A stretch of DNA of 64,000 bases from Phalacrocorax aristotelis (taxonomy: Eukaryota; Chordata; Aves; Suliformes; Phalacrocoracidae). Below the pieces are notes generated by a model. It worked only from the letters and a program-made list of their open reading frames with translations, searched no databases and was not told where the DNA came from. A program made the translations under genes and the position numbers. The stretch is from positions 1,550,001 to 1,614,000 of the forward strand of contig NC_134297.1 in assembly GCF_949628215.1 (NCBI RefSeq), in the 5' to 3' direction. Within the stretch, counting starts at the first letter, position 1; the number at the start of each line of letters is the position of its first letter. Of the stretch, positions 38,301 through 48,122 are shown one piece after another.

Positions 38301-39737
38301 GTTTTGCTTGTTGATTCTGGTTTTATTTATTTATATTCTGAAAACCTAAATAAAACATATGGGGAGTGGAGACAGTGTCTTTCCCATTTCTTAGCCTCTT
38401 TGTGCAATAAAGGAGAGTCATTCACTGCAGTTCTGTTGATCCCGCCTACCCCAAAGTATTCTTATCTGCAAACACTTTACAGCCCTTACTCCAAGCATCT
38501 TCCAAAAATGTAGGGGGGGAGAAGAGGGATTGATTGTTCTTCAACATCATCCCGCTTCACTCTGTAAGGAATGTTCATTGCTCCTCTCTATATATTTATC
38601 TGTCTTTGTGTTGTGGACATTTGATTCTTGTCCAGGAGGCGGAGAGTCACATAGAAGAAATGGAAATGGAGATGGTGTCCAGTACCAGTCCCCCTGAGAA
38701 AACCACCATCAAACCAGCAGCACCAAGTAACCATCAGTTGGTTGTGCCAGTTGCTTCTAATCAGGGCACCAACTCAACCCTGCAGGCACCGTTGGACAGC
38801 CCTGGGAAAGTCGAGAAGAACGGACATGCCAAAGAAACCCCACACACAGCCAAGGTCTTTGAGATCCAGTCTATGCCCAATGGCAAGACAAGGATCTCTC
38901 TCAAGACTGTGAGCAGGAGGAAACTATCACAACAGAAGGAAAAGAAAGCCACTCAGATGCTAGCCATTGTACTCGGTGAGAGTGCGCATTGGCTTCCTCT
39001 TGCATTTCTGCACAAAACCAATAGCTACCCAGGATTAGGGTAGCCAGTCTGAACGCCCAGTGTAGACTTTTTCCAGGGGTCCACAGAAATATTTTTTACT
39101 GGATATGTAAGAGGATAAGTAGGCAAGAGGCTGCCAATAGGAAGGCTACCTCTTTCCCGGCTAGGAACAGTTCACAGCGCTGTACAAAAGGCTCAGAAAG
39201 CTGTCTGTCTATCTGTGGGGTGTTTGGACTGCCAAAAGGCAGCTGGGTGCATGGCCAGGAGAGCTAGTTCATGGACTTTCTATAGAATACAAAAGGCAGT
39301 ATAGCTCAGCAAGGAACTGGCATCTCGAAAGGGCAGATTCTTTGATGTAACTGATCTGATTACATCAGCAAAGAAGTTCTTTAGTACCTGGATACTCAGA
39401 ATATAGACTGAGACTTAACAGACGAAGGGCTTATTTCTCAAGGAAACATTTTCCTTTATACCCAAAAGAACCTTACTGTTCTCATAGCCTCAAAATTTGT
39501 CCAACTTTCAGCAATCAAAATCTGTCTCTTTCCTTTCCCCCAGGTGTTTTCATCATCTGCTGGCTCCCATTCTTCATCACTCACATCCTGAACATGCACT
39601 GCGATTGCAACATCCCGCCAGCTATGTACAGCGCCTTTACGTGGCTTGGATATGTCAACAGTGCTGTCAACCCAATTATTTACACCACATTCAACATTGA
39701 ATTTCGCAAGGCTTTCATGAAGATCCTCCACTGCTAA
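32118..39737 (+). CDS. DRD2: Dopamine receptor D2, long isoform (7 coding exons)
   Basis: Class A GPCR for dopamine. It couples to Gi/Go, lowers cAMP, and acts at neuronal and lactotroph plasma membranes. The coding join is 32118-32399, 35360-35469, 36012-36148, 36830-37020, 37896-37982, 38636-38975 and 39544-39737, giving 1341 bases and 446 residues; human D2L has 443. All phases match and no stop interrupts. Landmarks: N-glycosylation sequons at N5, N17 and N23; D79 (sodium site, 2.50); D113 (amine-binding, 3.32); DRY at 130-132; disulfide C106-C181; TM5 serines S192, S193 and S196 (catechol binding); long third intracellular loop at about 216-372; E371 (6.30); CWLP at 388-391 with F392-F393; Y419; NPIIY at 425-429; C-terminal C446 (palmitoylation). 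The +3 length difference is one residue fewer at the N-terminus and about four more in loop 3. The ATG at 32118 is the family start and no upstream Met lies in frame. Skipping 37896-37982 gives D2S (417 residues). Every functional residue I checked is present. Confidence 0.98.
32400..35359 (+). other. DRD2: DRD2 intron 2 (2.96 kb)
   Basis: GT at 32400 and a TCTTTGCAG acceptor ending at 35359. It contains a perfect 11-bp AT-only inverted repeat at 33259-33281 and an AT-rich block at 34440-34890. No gene or transposon recognised. Confidence 0.9.
33259..33281. repeat. Perfect 11-bp inverted repeat with 1-base centre
   Basis: Left arm AAAATTATATA (33259-33269), a single C at 33270, right arm TATATAATTTT (33271-33281). 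It could extrude as a small cruciform. It may also be chance in AT-rich intron. Confidence 0.9.
35360..35469 (+). CDS. DRD2: DRD2 coding exon 3 (residues 95-131 in part)
   Basis: 110 bp, as I recall the mammalian exon to be. Encodes extracellular loop 1 with C106 and TM3 with D113, which pairs with the amine of dopamine. It ends within the Arg codon of the DRY motif (AG at 35468-35469), followed by the donor GTGAGA. Confidence 0.97.
35949..35988. repeat. 20-bp perfect tandem duplication before exon 4
   Basis: The unit TGGAAGAATAACAATAGACT occurs twice in direct succession (35949-35968 and 35969-35988). The second copy ends 23 bases before exon 4 begins, within the usual branch-point window. 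Both copies carry possible branch adenosines. Confidence 0.95.
36012..36148 (+). CDS. DRD2: DRD2 coding exon 4 (residues 131 in part to 177 in part)
   Basis: 137 bp. The first G completes the DRY arginine, then come Y132, intracellular loop 2, TM4 (W159) and the start of extracellular loop 2. The acceptor is CACTGCAG (AG at 36010-36011) and the donor GTGAGT at 36149. The frame continues open past the donor for 21 codons before a stop. Confidence 0.97.
36830..37020 (+). CDS. DRD2: DRD2 coding exon 5 (residues 177 in part to 240)
   Basis: 191 bp. Encodes loop 2 cysteine C181, TM5 with S192, S193 and S196, P200, and the basic start of intracellular loop 3 (residues 216-226), which contacts G protein. 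The acceptor is TGTCTTCCAG ending at 36829 and the donor GTAACT at 37021. It ends in phase 0, so the next exon can be skipped without a frame change. Confidence 0.97.
37896..37982 (+). CDS. DRD2: DRD2 exon 6, D2L-specific alternative cassette (residues 241-269)
   Basis: Exactly 87 bp, 29 codons, both boundaries in phase 0. Inclusion makes the long form and skipping the short form of the receptor. The acceptor is CCCCCTTAG (AG at 37894-37895) behind a long interrupted pyrimidine tract. The donor is GTGAGT at 37983. The insert keeps the mammalian core CTHPED and KSNGSF, with D for G at its first position and KRKV for RRRV at its end. In mammals this exon's splicing controls the balance of post- and presynaptic D2 receptors; the same use in this bird is inferred from exact conservation of length and phase. 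Confidence 0.96.
38636..38975 (+). CDS. DRD2: DRD2 coding exon 7 (residues 270-383 in part)
   Basis: 340 bp. Encodes most of intracellular loop 3 and the start of TM6. The distal half of the loop (NGHAK, then FEIQ...MPNGKTR, then [15 protein letters not shown]) is highly conserved. The middle, about residues 288-325, is divergent and accounts for the extra length over mammals. The acceptor is TTGTCCAG ending at 38635 and the donor GTGAGA at 38976. Confidence 0.97.
39544..39737 (+). CDS. DRD2: DRD2 terminal coding exon 8 (residues 383 in part to 446, stop)
   Basis: Encodes TM6 (CWLPFF), extracellular loop 3 with the C402-C404 pair, TM7 with NPIIY, and the short helix 8 ending at C446. The stop is TAA at 39735-39737. 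The acceptor is TTTCCCCCAG ending at 39543. Confidence 0.97.
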
Positions 39738-40427
39738 AAGCAAAAACAGCAACCACATTTTTAAGAATGAGAAAAAAGAAACCAATGCCATTCATGCACA
39801 CAGACGGGCAGGTCTTGAGCTCTTGTATTGCGCACGAGGCCCACAGTGTTACAACAGTGCCATGCCCACGTGCCTCTTGGTGGGGATGTAATGAGGACTT
39901 TCATCTGGGAGGTTGTCTCATCCCTCGAGGTGACCTTCAGACTCTGGGACACCAATCCCAAGGGCACTTTTCAGAGCTACCCTCACACTGTGTTTAAAGT
40001 GGAAGCAAAAATCAAGACACACTCACTTGATTCTTGCCTGTGGCCATCTAACCTTGAGTGCATTAAACACAGACAGTCGCAGAGCCATGTGAAGGTAGCG
40101 ATAGGTCACTGCCGCTACTGGCTTGCGTGTTATGTCATTGATACAATTCTCACCAAAGACAAGACCATCTTTTCTGCTTTGCAATAGAAGCCAGACAGAG
40201 CTTGCGGAAAGTCCGTGCAATAGCTTTGCCTTCACCTTGAGCTGACTTACCCAATATTAAACTGCTGAAGCCTTGAGAAAAAAACTTTAAGAGGTCCCCA
40301 AATGGGCTAAGACGGTTCTGCCTCCTACAAAACCAATCCCTGCAACAATGTGGGCCTACAAGCAATGGGCAGAAGGAAGAAGGAGAGCATAAGCCTCATG
40401 TGGGATCACTACATCAGTATAAATATG

Positions 40428-40433
40428 AATAAA
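40428..40433 (+). promoter_or_regulatory. DRD2: Candidate polyadenylation signal AATAAA (proximal)
   Basis: Canonical hexamer about 0.7 kb after the stop codon. It would give a short 3' UTR. Confidence 0.4.
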
Positions 40434-40892
40434 TAGGATGAATTGAACAGAAGCCCAAGCCAAAAAATAGATGGAGAGAAACTAAAGAAGTGATACCTTG
40501 TATTGCATGGTATACGTTCAGATCAAACAGGACACCAACTATCGTCTATCATCAGCCAGCCCAGCAGCTATTTCTGCCCACCAGCATTTCATCTCCAGTC
40601 TCTTACAAGAAGTTGCAAAACTAGGTGAGAAGCGTTAGTGTGGTGAATGTAGAAACATGAAGACAGTGTGCCAGGTGAGGCATCTGCAGCCATGGCTGTC
40701 TCAGATGTGATCTTGAACAAGTTAGCTAAGTTAGGTCCAGTTCTTCTCACCTAACTTCAGGGCACCATGAAGCCAAGGACCACCTCAGATATTATTTGCC
40801 TATGTCTCTCAATAGAGAGAGCGCAGAATAACATTGTGCCTAATTCAAAATAAGAGTAAACTAGGTAAAACTGTGTGTTTTGGAAAAGCCAG

Positions 40893-40898
40893 AATAAA
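40893..40898 (+). promoter_or_regulatory. DRD2: Candidate polyadenylation signal AATAAA (middle)
   Basis: Canonical hexamer about 1.16 kb after the stop codon. It is one of three along the presumed UTR. Confidence 0.35.
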
Positions 40899-41118
40899 CC
40901 CCAAGAAAGTCCCTAGCTGGACCAGCTCCTGTGTCCAAGTTGGACTCTGGAAAAGCTGGATGTTTCCAGTATACCTTCCCCTCTGATATCTTTCATGGAT
41001 GAAAACAACTGAAAACCCATAACAGCATAATTTCATCATGCTGACTCTGGCATTGACAAATCCACACTGTAGTTAGGAATTGTACTCAGTTTACAATAGA
41101 TTTTGTAATATCTCTGTA

Positions 41119-41124
41119 AATAAA
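41119..41124 (+). promoter_or_regulatory. DRD2: Candidate polyadenylation signal AATAAA (distal, favoured)
   Basis: Canonical hexamer inside GTAAATAAAATATAG, in a locally AT-rich stretch about 1.38 kb after the stop codon. I favour it as the main site because of its position, but only 3'-end sequencing could decide. Confidence 0.5.
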
Positions 41125-41145
41125 ATATAGTAAGATGGATAAAAT

Positions 41146-44100
41146 TACACGGAAAAAGATCTGGCTAGAAATTAATGTAGGATCTGGACATCTAGATGAT
41201 TACAATAGCCATATGCACAGGCAGGGTCCAAAGTTCTAGTCACCTGCTGTAGGTCCTATGTATTAACTGAATAAGAGGGTACGTGCTCATCAGAGCATTT
41301 TGTTGACATATGTGAAACAGGTGTTGCATGATGCTGTCACACCAAAATGTTATGAATATGGAAGATGGGGCCAGTCACCCTTCTGTCTTAGCATCGTAAT
41401 GCACAGCTAGGGAACCTTTGTACTTTGTACCTTAATAGGATTATAGGCAAGGGAAAAAACACTTCTTACAGAAGCACAGGAAAGTTTCCAATCCTTTTTT
41501 AATCAGAAAATTGGAAACACTAACTCAGGAGATCTCAGGCACACATTATCTGCTCTTTTTCTTTTTCCTCCCAATTTTAACGAAGCAAGTTCACTCGGTG
41601 ATAGGAATCAACTCAGACTAGTATTAATTGAAAGATTCAAAGAATAATGTAAAGTCAGTAGGTTATTTGGTGGAAAAATGATAACAAGATACCGCTCAAT
41701 TTTCTAACATATTTACAATCGCAAAGCAGAAAGGTGCCATTTGACTTAGTGAATTAACAGGTGGGGAGCTCAATCAAAATAGAAAATAATACGCATATGG
41801 AAGTTGCCATAGGTGATACTTGCTCTGTACTAAAACCTGGTGTGAGTCCTCAAAACGAGGACTATGTGAATAATGTCTTAACTTTGTGCCATAATTTTAT
41901 TTTGTTTTCAGTGTTAACCAAGGACAAAATCATCATCTTCAGTACTGTGTACCTCTTTCAAAAACTTTGTTTCTGAATCTAGATGCAGAACCTTATAGCT
42001 CAACTCACCTGAACTACTAGATGAAAAAACTCTTCCAAAACATCGTGGAGGAAAAGAGCTGCTGAAAAGGGCCTATGTCCTTCATACATTTTTCTAACTT
42101 GGACTAAAAAAAAACAGGTGTAATTTCCTGGGGATTAAGTATTTGTTGGGAGAAATTACCTGCAGCCTACATTCATCGCAATGACATATTAAGCCACTCA
42201 TTCCTAACACTCCAGACTTAAAGGTATCTTGTGGGAATATCTGTATCCCCACTGCCCTTGGAAAGGCGGTAATGCCACGTCTGTTCATCTCCTCTGCAGC
42301 AGGTTTTCCTTTCCCACAACACATCTACACTTAAAGACAAGAAATTAAAGCACCCATGAATCAGGCCTTCATAACTCTTTTCGAGAGAGGACCGAGATAT
42401 ATCATCACCTCTGGCTTTACAAAGAATAAACTAATACCAAGAGCAAGGACAATCTTTGCAATCTGTTTGTACAGCACCTGGCACAATGACAACCAGCCCA
42501 TAGCTGTGATGGAAGCTGTTTGTAGAAACTTCTGAAAATTACGAGGAGTCAGTTGCATCATACAGCACTCTGAGGACTCTTGCCCACATATCTGAGTCTG
42601 TTACTTCCACGCTGGAAAAAATACTGCTTTCCCAAGAACTTCAGATTGCAGGACATGCTGATGATGGTAAGGGTGCTGATATATTTTTAAAAACACACTA
42701 GTGAGATTTCATTTCTTCACTCCTGAAGAACTTACAACCCTTGCTATAGTCCCTATTTTGTGATTCATTATTTGTAATTGAAGCTTTAGTTCTGCTTATT
42801 GAGTTTTCCTGTTCCTGCTTTTCTTCCCTGTGATTCACAGCTTGCTGAAGCCCATGTGGCTCTCTGCACCCCATGAACAGGTTTTAATTAAGAAGCTAGT
42901 GAATTCTGCCTGCACTGTGTTTGGCGCTTGCCTGCTTGCTCCCACTACAGTCATGATACTGTTTATCCTCCTGATTGAAGAGTAAACTAATTACAGTAGG
43001 TCTAACCAGCTTATTAAATCCTGCTGAAATAAAAAGGAAAACAGAAGAAAAAGCCACTACCTCTGTGGTGAAAATCTCCAGTGAAAACATGACTCCCTGA
43101 AGAGTCAGGAATGTATAATACCCATCACAAATACATGTGACACCAACAAATGTCTTCATGCAGCACTGTAATTAAATAGACTTGCACAAGCTACCCTGAT
43201 GTTATATGCTTATTTCTTTCTTTTTGCCAGAAGCAGCACCAATGGTGTTTAGGTGTAAGGGATCAGACTCTAGGGACCTACATTTATGCTATGCATCGTA
43301 AAAACACTCAACAGAAAAAGATGGCCCTCAGAGGAGATCTGGTATTTTTTCTGACTTGCTTTTCAGATTAGTTGCATTTTTTTCTTTTTCTCCCCTATCC
43401 TAGTCTATCCTATCCTTAAGAATTCTACCTTTTGTCTAGACTGAAGCTAGGAGAATCTGACATGGGAAAAAAAGGGTGCAGAAGGACGCAGACAGAAAAG
43501 AAAATGTTCTTAAATTTGTCCATCTCTCTTCTCTTCTAAACAGAAGCAGGCTGGGGAGGATTTGGAGGAGGAAGGGATGAAAAACAGATAAGTACCAGGC
43601 CAAGAGCAGTCATGCTGGTACTTCTGGTGTCACAACAGCTGCCTGTATTTACTTTTTGGCAGTACCCATTCACATCTGGTCCGTAGCAGTACAGGTTCAA
43701 GATGGGGACTGAAAGCCACTGCTCTCACTGGGACTCCGTTTGTCTGCCTGAGCTATAAAAGTTTAGGAAAACAAATCTATGAGTCCAACTTAAGCACCAA
43801 GCTGTATGAGTTTGGTTGGCAACAAACAATCAACAGTTGTGTGGGATCTACAAACTCAAAGTCTCTCTGCATGGAGGAAATAAATAGAAGCTGTCAGACC
43901 ACCATGGATGGCACTGCAGGCAATTTGTATGATAAGTACAATATTTTTAATGCTGTGTCTTATGCAGAAGTTCATATGTCCCAAAAGAGTAATTTCGGAC
44001 TTCACTTGGCTAAGAACACCTAATGTAAGAATTCACATCCATGGGAGTATTTCAGCTGTCCACCTCTATTACTTGGTCTTGCATAAAAGGTTTTGGTGAA

Positions 44101-47100
44101 GACACTGCTTGGGGCTGGCAGTGCTGCCACAACCAACACAGTAACTTATGCCAAGGTTAAGTAGGTAGTCACATGGAATTTTCTTCCTTCTATGTTTCAC
44201 TTGACTTTTATGCTGGAGAACCTCATTACTTCATTTAGGAACATTTGCATTTACGTTGCACTTACTGTGCACTGTTTCCTCAGGATACTCTCTAAAATGT
44301 TTTGTATTTATGCAAGAACTAATCCAATACATGCATGTGAACCTCAGCCAGGCTTAGTCAGCACAACAGTAAAACCTCAGCTTAGGCTGCCACACAACTG
44401 GGGTTCACGGATAGTCCTCTGCGAGATTATTTTCTTGATACAAAACAAAAGAAGAGAAAGACAAAAGAAAAAAAAAGACCCTCCCTACTCCTAAGATAGA
44501 AAACTATCTATCCCCAAAAACTAACAAACTGAAATTTCATTTTAATGGCATTTTGGATCCTTGGCATGAACAAAATGTCTTGGTCTACTCAGTTTTGAAC
44601 CAACACAGAACAGAAAAATAATCCCTGTCCTGAAGTCTTCAACTTGTACAGTAACCAGAATCTCCAAAGTTCAGGTGATGCTTAACTCTCCTTGCTGTAT
44701 GATCCAACTCAATGCCACCATGACTGACAGAAAATTAGGTGCTCAAATGACCCCCACACCCTAAGACAACAGAATAAATTATATTCCAAGATGAAACAAC
44801 AGGACACACACCAGCTTGTTTTTAGCATGTCTAGACCCAGCCTGTCAGGATAAAAGGCCAGCTACAAGGAGGTACTCCCTTACAACAGAATTTTCTTTCT
44901 GAGCCTATGGACTACAAAACAACCCCAGCAACCACTGCCAGCAAGCACTGTTCACACCATTCAAAAGAAATAAAACAGAACTGATCTGTCCGTCTCCTGG
45001 GGCATTTGAGCAAGCCCTATAATTTCAGATCAAGCCTGACAGATCAATGGATAGGAGTTCTTCTGCACATCTAGCAAAAAAAGAAAAAAAAAAAAAAGAG
45101 AGAGAAAACCAGTTGCACATGTTAAATTAACTCACTCTCTTTAATCAAAGCTTCTTTTAATAATTAAAACTTTTCCCCCAACTCCTGTCTTTCTGATGAT
45201 ACCAGACTGTCTGCTTCATAATAGCTTTTGACTCATAAATAACAACTTTCTTCACCAAAGAGTGAGTGATGATGCTGGACCAAATATAATTAAGCCGTAA
45301 TGAATAATTAACAGGCCTAGAATTGCATTTAAAGAGGCTTAGGAAGCAAAGCAAAAGCCAGGCCCTTTAAATGAGGGAAAACATTCTGCACTCCCAAGCT
45401 GCCATGCTGGGCCCGTGAAAAAAAGTGGGATAATGAAAACAAGTGAGCACATTTAACCAAGCTTAGCATTGCTTCCCTGCTGCATGCAATCAACTGTATC
45501 CATAGCTTTGATGAGACTGTAAAGATTACATCACTTAAATCTCAGCTTCAGGATTTTATGCCAGACTTAGTGAAGGGAAGCAAGCAAACAGCACATAGGT
45601 TTTGTGCATGCTCTACATTAGAAGCCATCGCTCCTGTTTTTAACCAAGCTGTTAGAAAGATATTAACACACTGCTAGGGGAGTCTGTAACATGCAGCAGG
45701 AATACGACATGCTGTACATTAGCAGCAAGTTTTATCAAAGTAAAGCAAAACAGAAGCCACAAATACACAGGCAGCTGATTAAAATAGGCTCTACAGAGTG
45801 ACTGTGGAATTCAGCTGCTATCACTTCACTGGAGAGTCTCCTCAACATAGAATAGATGAGGTAAATCAGCCTCTCAGGCCCACTGCCCTGTCTCAGACGT
45901 GAGAGATTCATCAGCTCTAACTGTGAGAAGCCCAGACGGGCAGGGGTCTGCAGGTCTCCTGCCTAACACAGAAATCAGTGGGGAGAGCGAGCTTGAAACC
46001 ATGACTCCTCAGCAACACACTGGTTTCCCACTCCAGCAAGCCCTGTGCCCACACCACAAGGCTTCTGCCCCCTCCCCTCCATCACTGCACACACACACAT
46101 ATTTCAGCAGCATCTTCCTTGCTTCAGCTTCTCCCCAGCATGCCCGAGGGGCTGCGCTGCCCGGCCCCACTGGAATGGCTGCCTTTAGCCCATTTTGAGC
46201 CAGTGTCCTGTGCCTAGCTCATCATGGGGCTGGGGAAAGATGCCATACCACCCTTTCACCTGGAGCCTGTCCCACAGGGAGATGTGGGACAGGGAATATC
46301 TTAAGGTATGACAGATTCCTAACCACAGCAAGTCATGCTGCTTTTCAAAATAAACAGGCCCCAGGCTCTGAACAAGCAGGGGACAGGGAGCCGTATCAAC
46401 CTGTACCTGTGATCGCAGTGTAGCCAGAGGACAGAGCATCCAGGCACCACCCAGGTCCTTTTTCCTGTGGGACATATTGCATCTAAGACAGGCAGCAGAA
46501 GACCACTTGATTGAGGCATGGTCAGGGCCTGATTCCTCACTGGCAGACATCACCACCTTCGTGAACCTGGCACACACAGATGTCCTGTTCAATGTGAAAT
46601 GCTGCACTGTTTCTTTATGCTCATAAACAGACTTCAGCATCACTGGAACAAACCAGAGGCTGATATTGTGGGCTTTTAATAGCGACTACTGCACGTGGGG
46701 GAAAAAAATCAGCAGCAGAAGAGTGTCCTCATGGAGATCTCTGCTTCCTAGCTGCATTCATCTGTGGTTTAACCACTACATAAACCCCTTTCAATTGCGT
46801 GCAGACCAGATGTAAAGGGCTACAAACCTCACTCGGGAAACAATTGGGTCATAACCTCAGGCTTTGTAACTGCATCAAACATCCCATAATAACCATTGTT
46901 AATATTTATTTAATAATGCAGGCATGAAGTTGTTTTGCTTTTCAGACCGTGGGAAAAAGCAAGAAAATCCAAAATTAACATTAGCAAGAAGTGTAATCTT
47001 GTCTCCAAATAATAACAGCAACACAGGAGCAAACAGCAACAAAGAAAAACTCTGTGCAGATCTCGTGAGCATGAGCTCAAAGAACTCTGTCAAACCGTAA

Positions 47101-48023
47101 GCTGGAAAATGTACAAGGCTACAGAGGAAAGCCCCGGAGCTGAAAATGTGCTGGAATGAGACAGGTTATGAGTTGAGAGCTTGTCTGTGTGAAGAAATGG
47201 ACAGTCAGTGCTAGTCTAAACAAATATGCCTCTACATCTCTCTCAGAATACTTCCCTCCTTCTGGGACAGCTTTAATAAAAACTAAAAGTGACTTTGATT
47301 TGGCATAATAATTCTAGCTTGCTAGAAAAATACAGCAAGACTGCACAGTAGCTGCTATGGTTTCTTTAAAGAGACTTGCAATGTAATGGCATGAGAATGA
47401 CTTCACTCACAGAACAGGACAGTCAATGTCTGGTTTGAAGCTGACATAAATATGGTGTCGTGTGCTCTGGTGATAGGTTAAAAACATACTTACGTGCCCA
47501 TGTCTGACCTGGATTAAATCCATTGCATGAGATGATTCAATGACACATGGAGTTGATATTAAAGAACTGAACTACTGCTTCTACCTCCCTATGGTCTGTG
47601 GGCTGGGTTCACCAGCAGGGAATAGTAGAGATAATGGTACAGAATGAAACAGTTTGACCCAACCCAAAATTCGTGAGTTTGGAAATGGGCTACAGAATCT
47701 AAATCTAATGAGTAGGCTGGCTAAAAGCAGAGACATCAGGAAAAATGTTTATGCCTTTGTAGCACTGTACACCCGCTTTGCACTCTGTTTTGCTATAAAT
47801 GACAGTACAAGTGCAGAGCAACAGGGAATCAGCTTCTGCAATATATATGAAGGCTGGAGTCTAGATGCAAAAGTCACACCAAATTAACCTAGGGATGCAG
47901 ATTTGTGACTGAATTATTGTGGCTTGGCAGTTTACTGTGCTACGGTAATTGAGTTAGTGCATATTCTCTGCTGGTGGCAGATGTACAGTAAAATGCCCTA
48001 GGTTACATTCCTTCGTTATGTTT
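41146..48023. other. Downstream intergenic DNA, no gene recognised
   Basis: No exon series, ankyrin repeat or kinase motif on either strand. The longest frame (152 codons, - strand, 46185-46643) has no recognisable domain. There are A-rich tracts (about 45075-45108) and an AT-rich block at 45225-45350 with several homeodomain-type sites. Confidence 0.6.
45075..45108. repeat. A-rich low-complexity tract ending in GA repeats
   Basis: Interrupted poly-A followed by a short GAGAGA run. No transposon body is attached on either side that I can recognise. Confidence 0.85.
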
Positions 48024-48122
48024 ACAGAATCACACAGAATCACAGACTGGTAGGGGTTGGAAGGGACCTCTGGAGATCATCTTGTCCAAACCCCTGCTCG
48101 AGCAGATACAACTACAGCAGGG
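48024..48122 (-). mobile_element. 5'-truncated CR1 LINE, 3' end only
   Basis: About 100 bp matching the CR1 3' terminus in reverse orientation: two copies of the octamer-like CAGAATCACA end, then GGTTGGAAGGGACCTCTGGA, then the words around CCAAACCCCTGCTC. CR1 is the main LINE of birds and reptiles, and most copies are short like this one. No coding part remains. Confidence 0.92.

Larger units (their letters stand above)
39738..41145 (+). other. DRD2: DRD2 3' untranslated region (end estimated)
   Basis: The UTR begins after the stop. The right edge is estimated from the last clustered polyadenylation signal at 41119-41124. The length (about 1.4 kb) is similar to what I recall for mammalian DRD2. 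No further coding potential is seen in it. Confidence 0.65.

Noticed and set aside
38534..39043. 169-codon + strand frame as a separate gene
   Set aside because: It is DRD2 exon 7 (38636-38975) with intron read-through on both sides.
46185..46643. 152-codon - strand frame
   Set aside because: No domain, no convincing splice edges, and residue use typical of translated intergenic bird DNA. Length alone is not enough.
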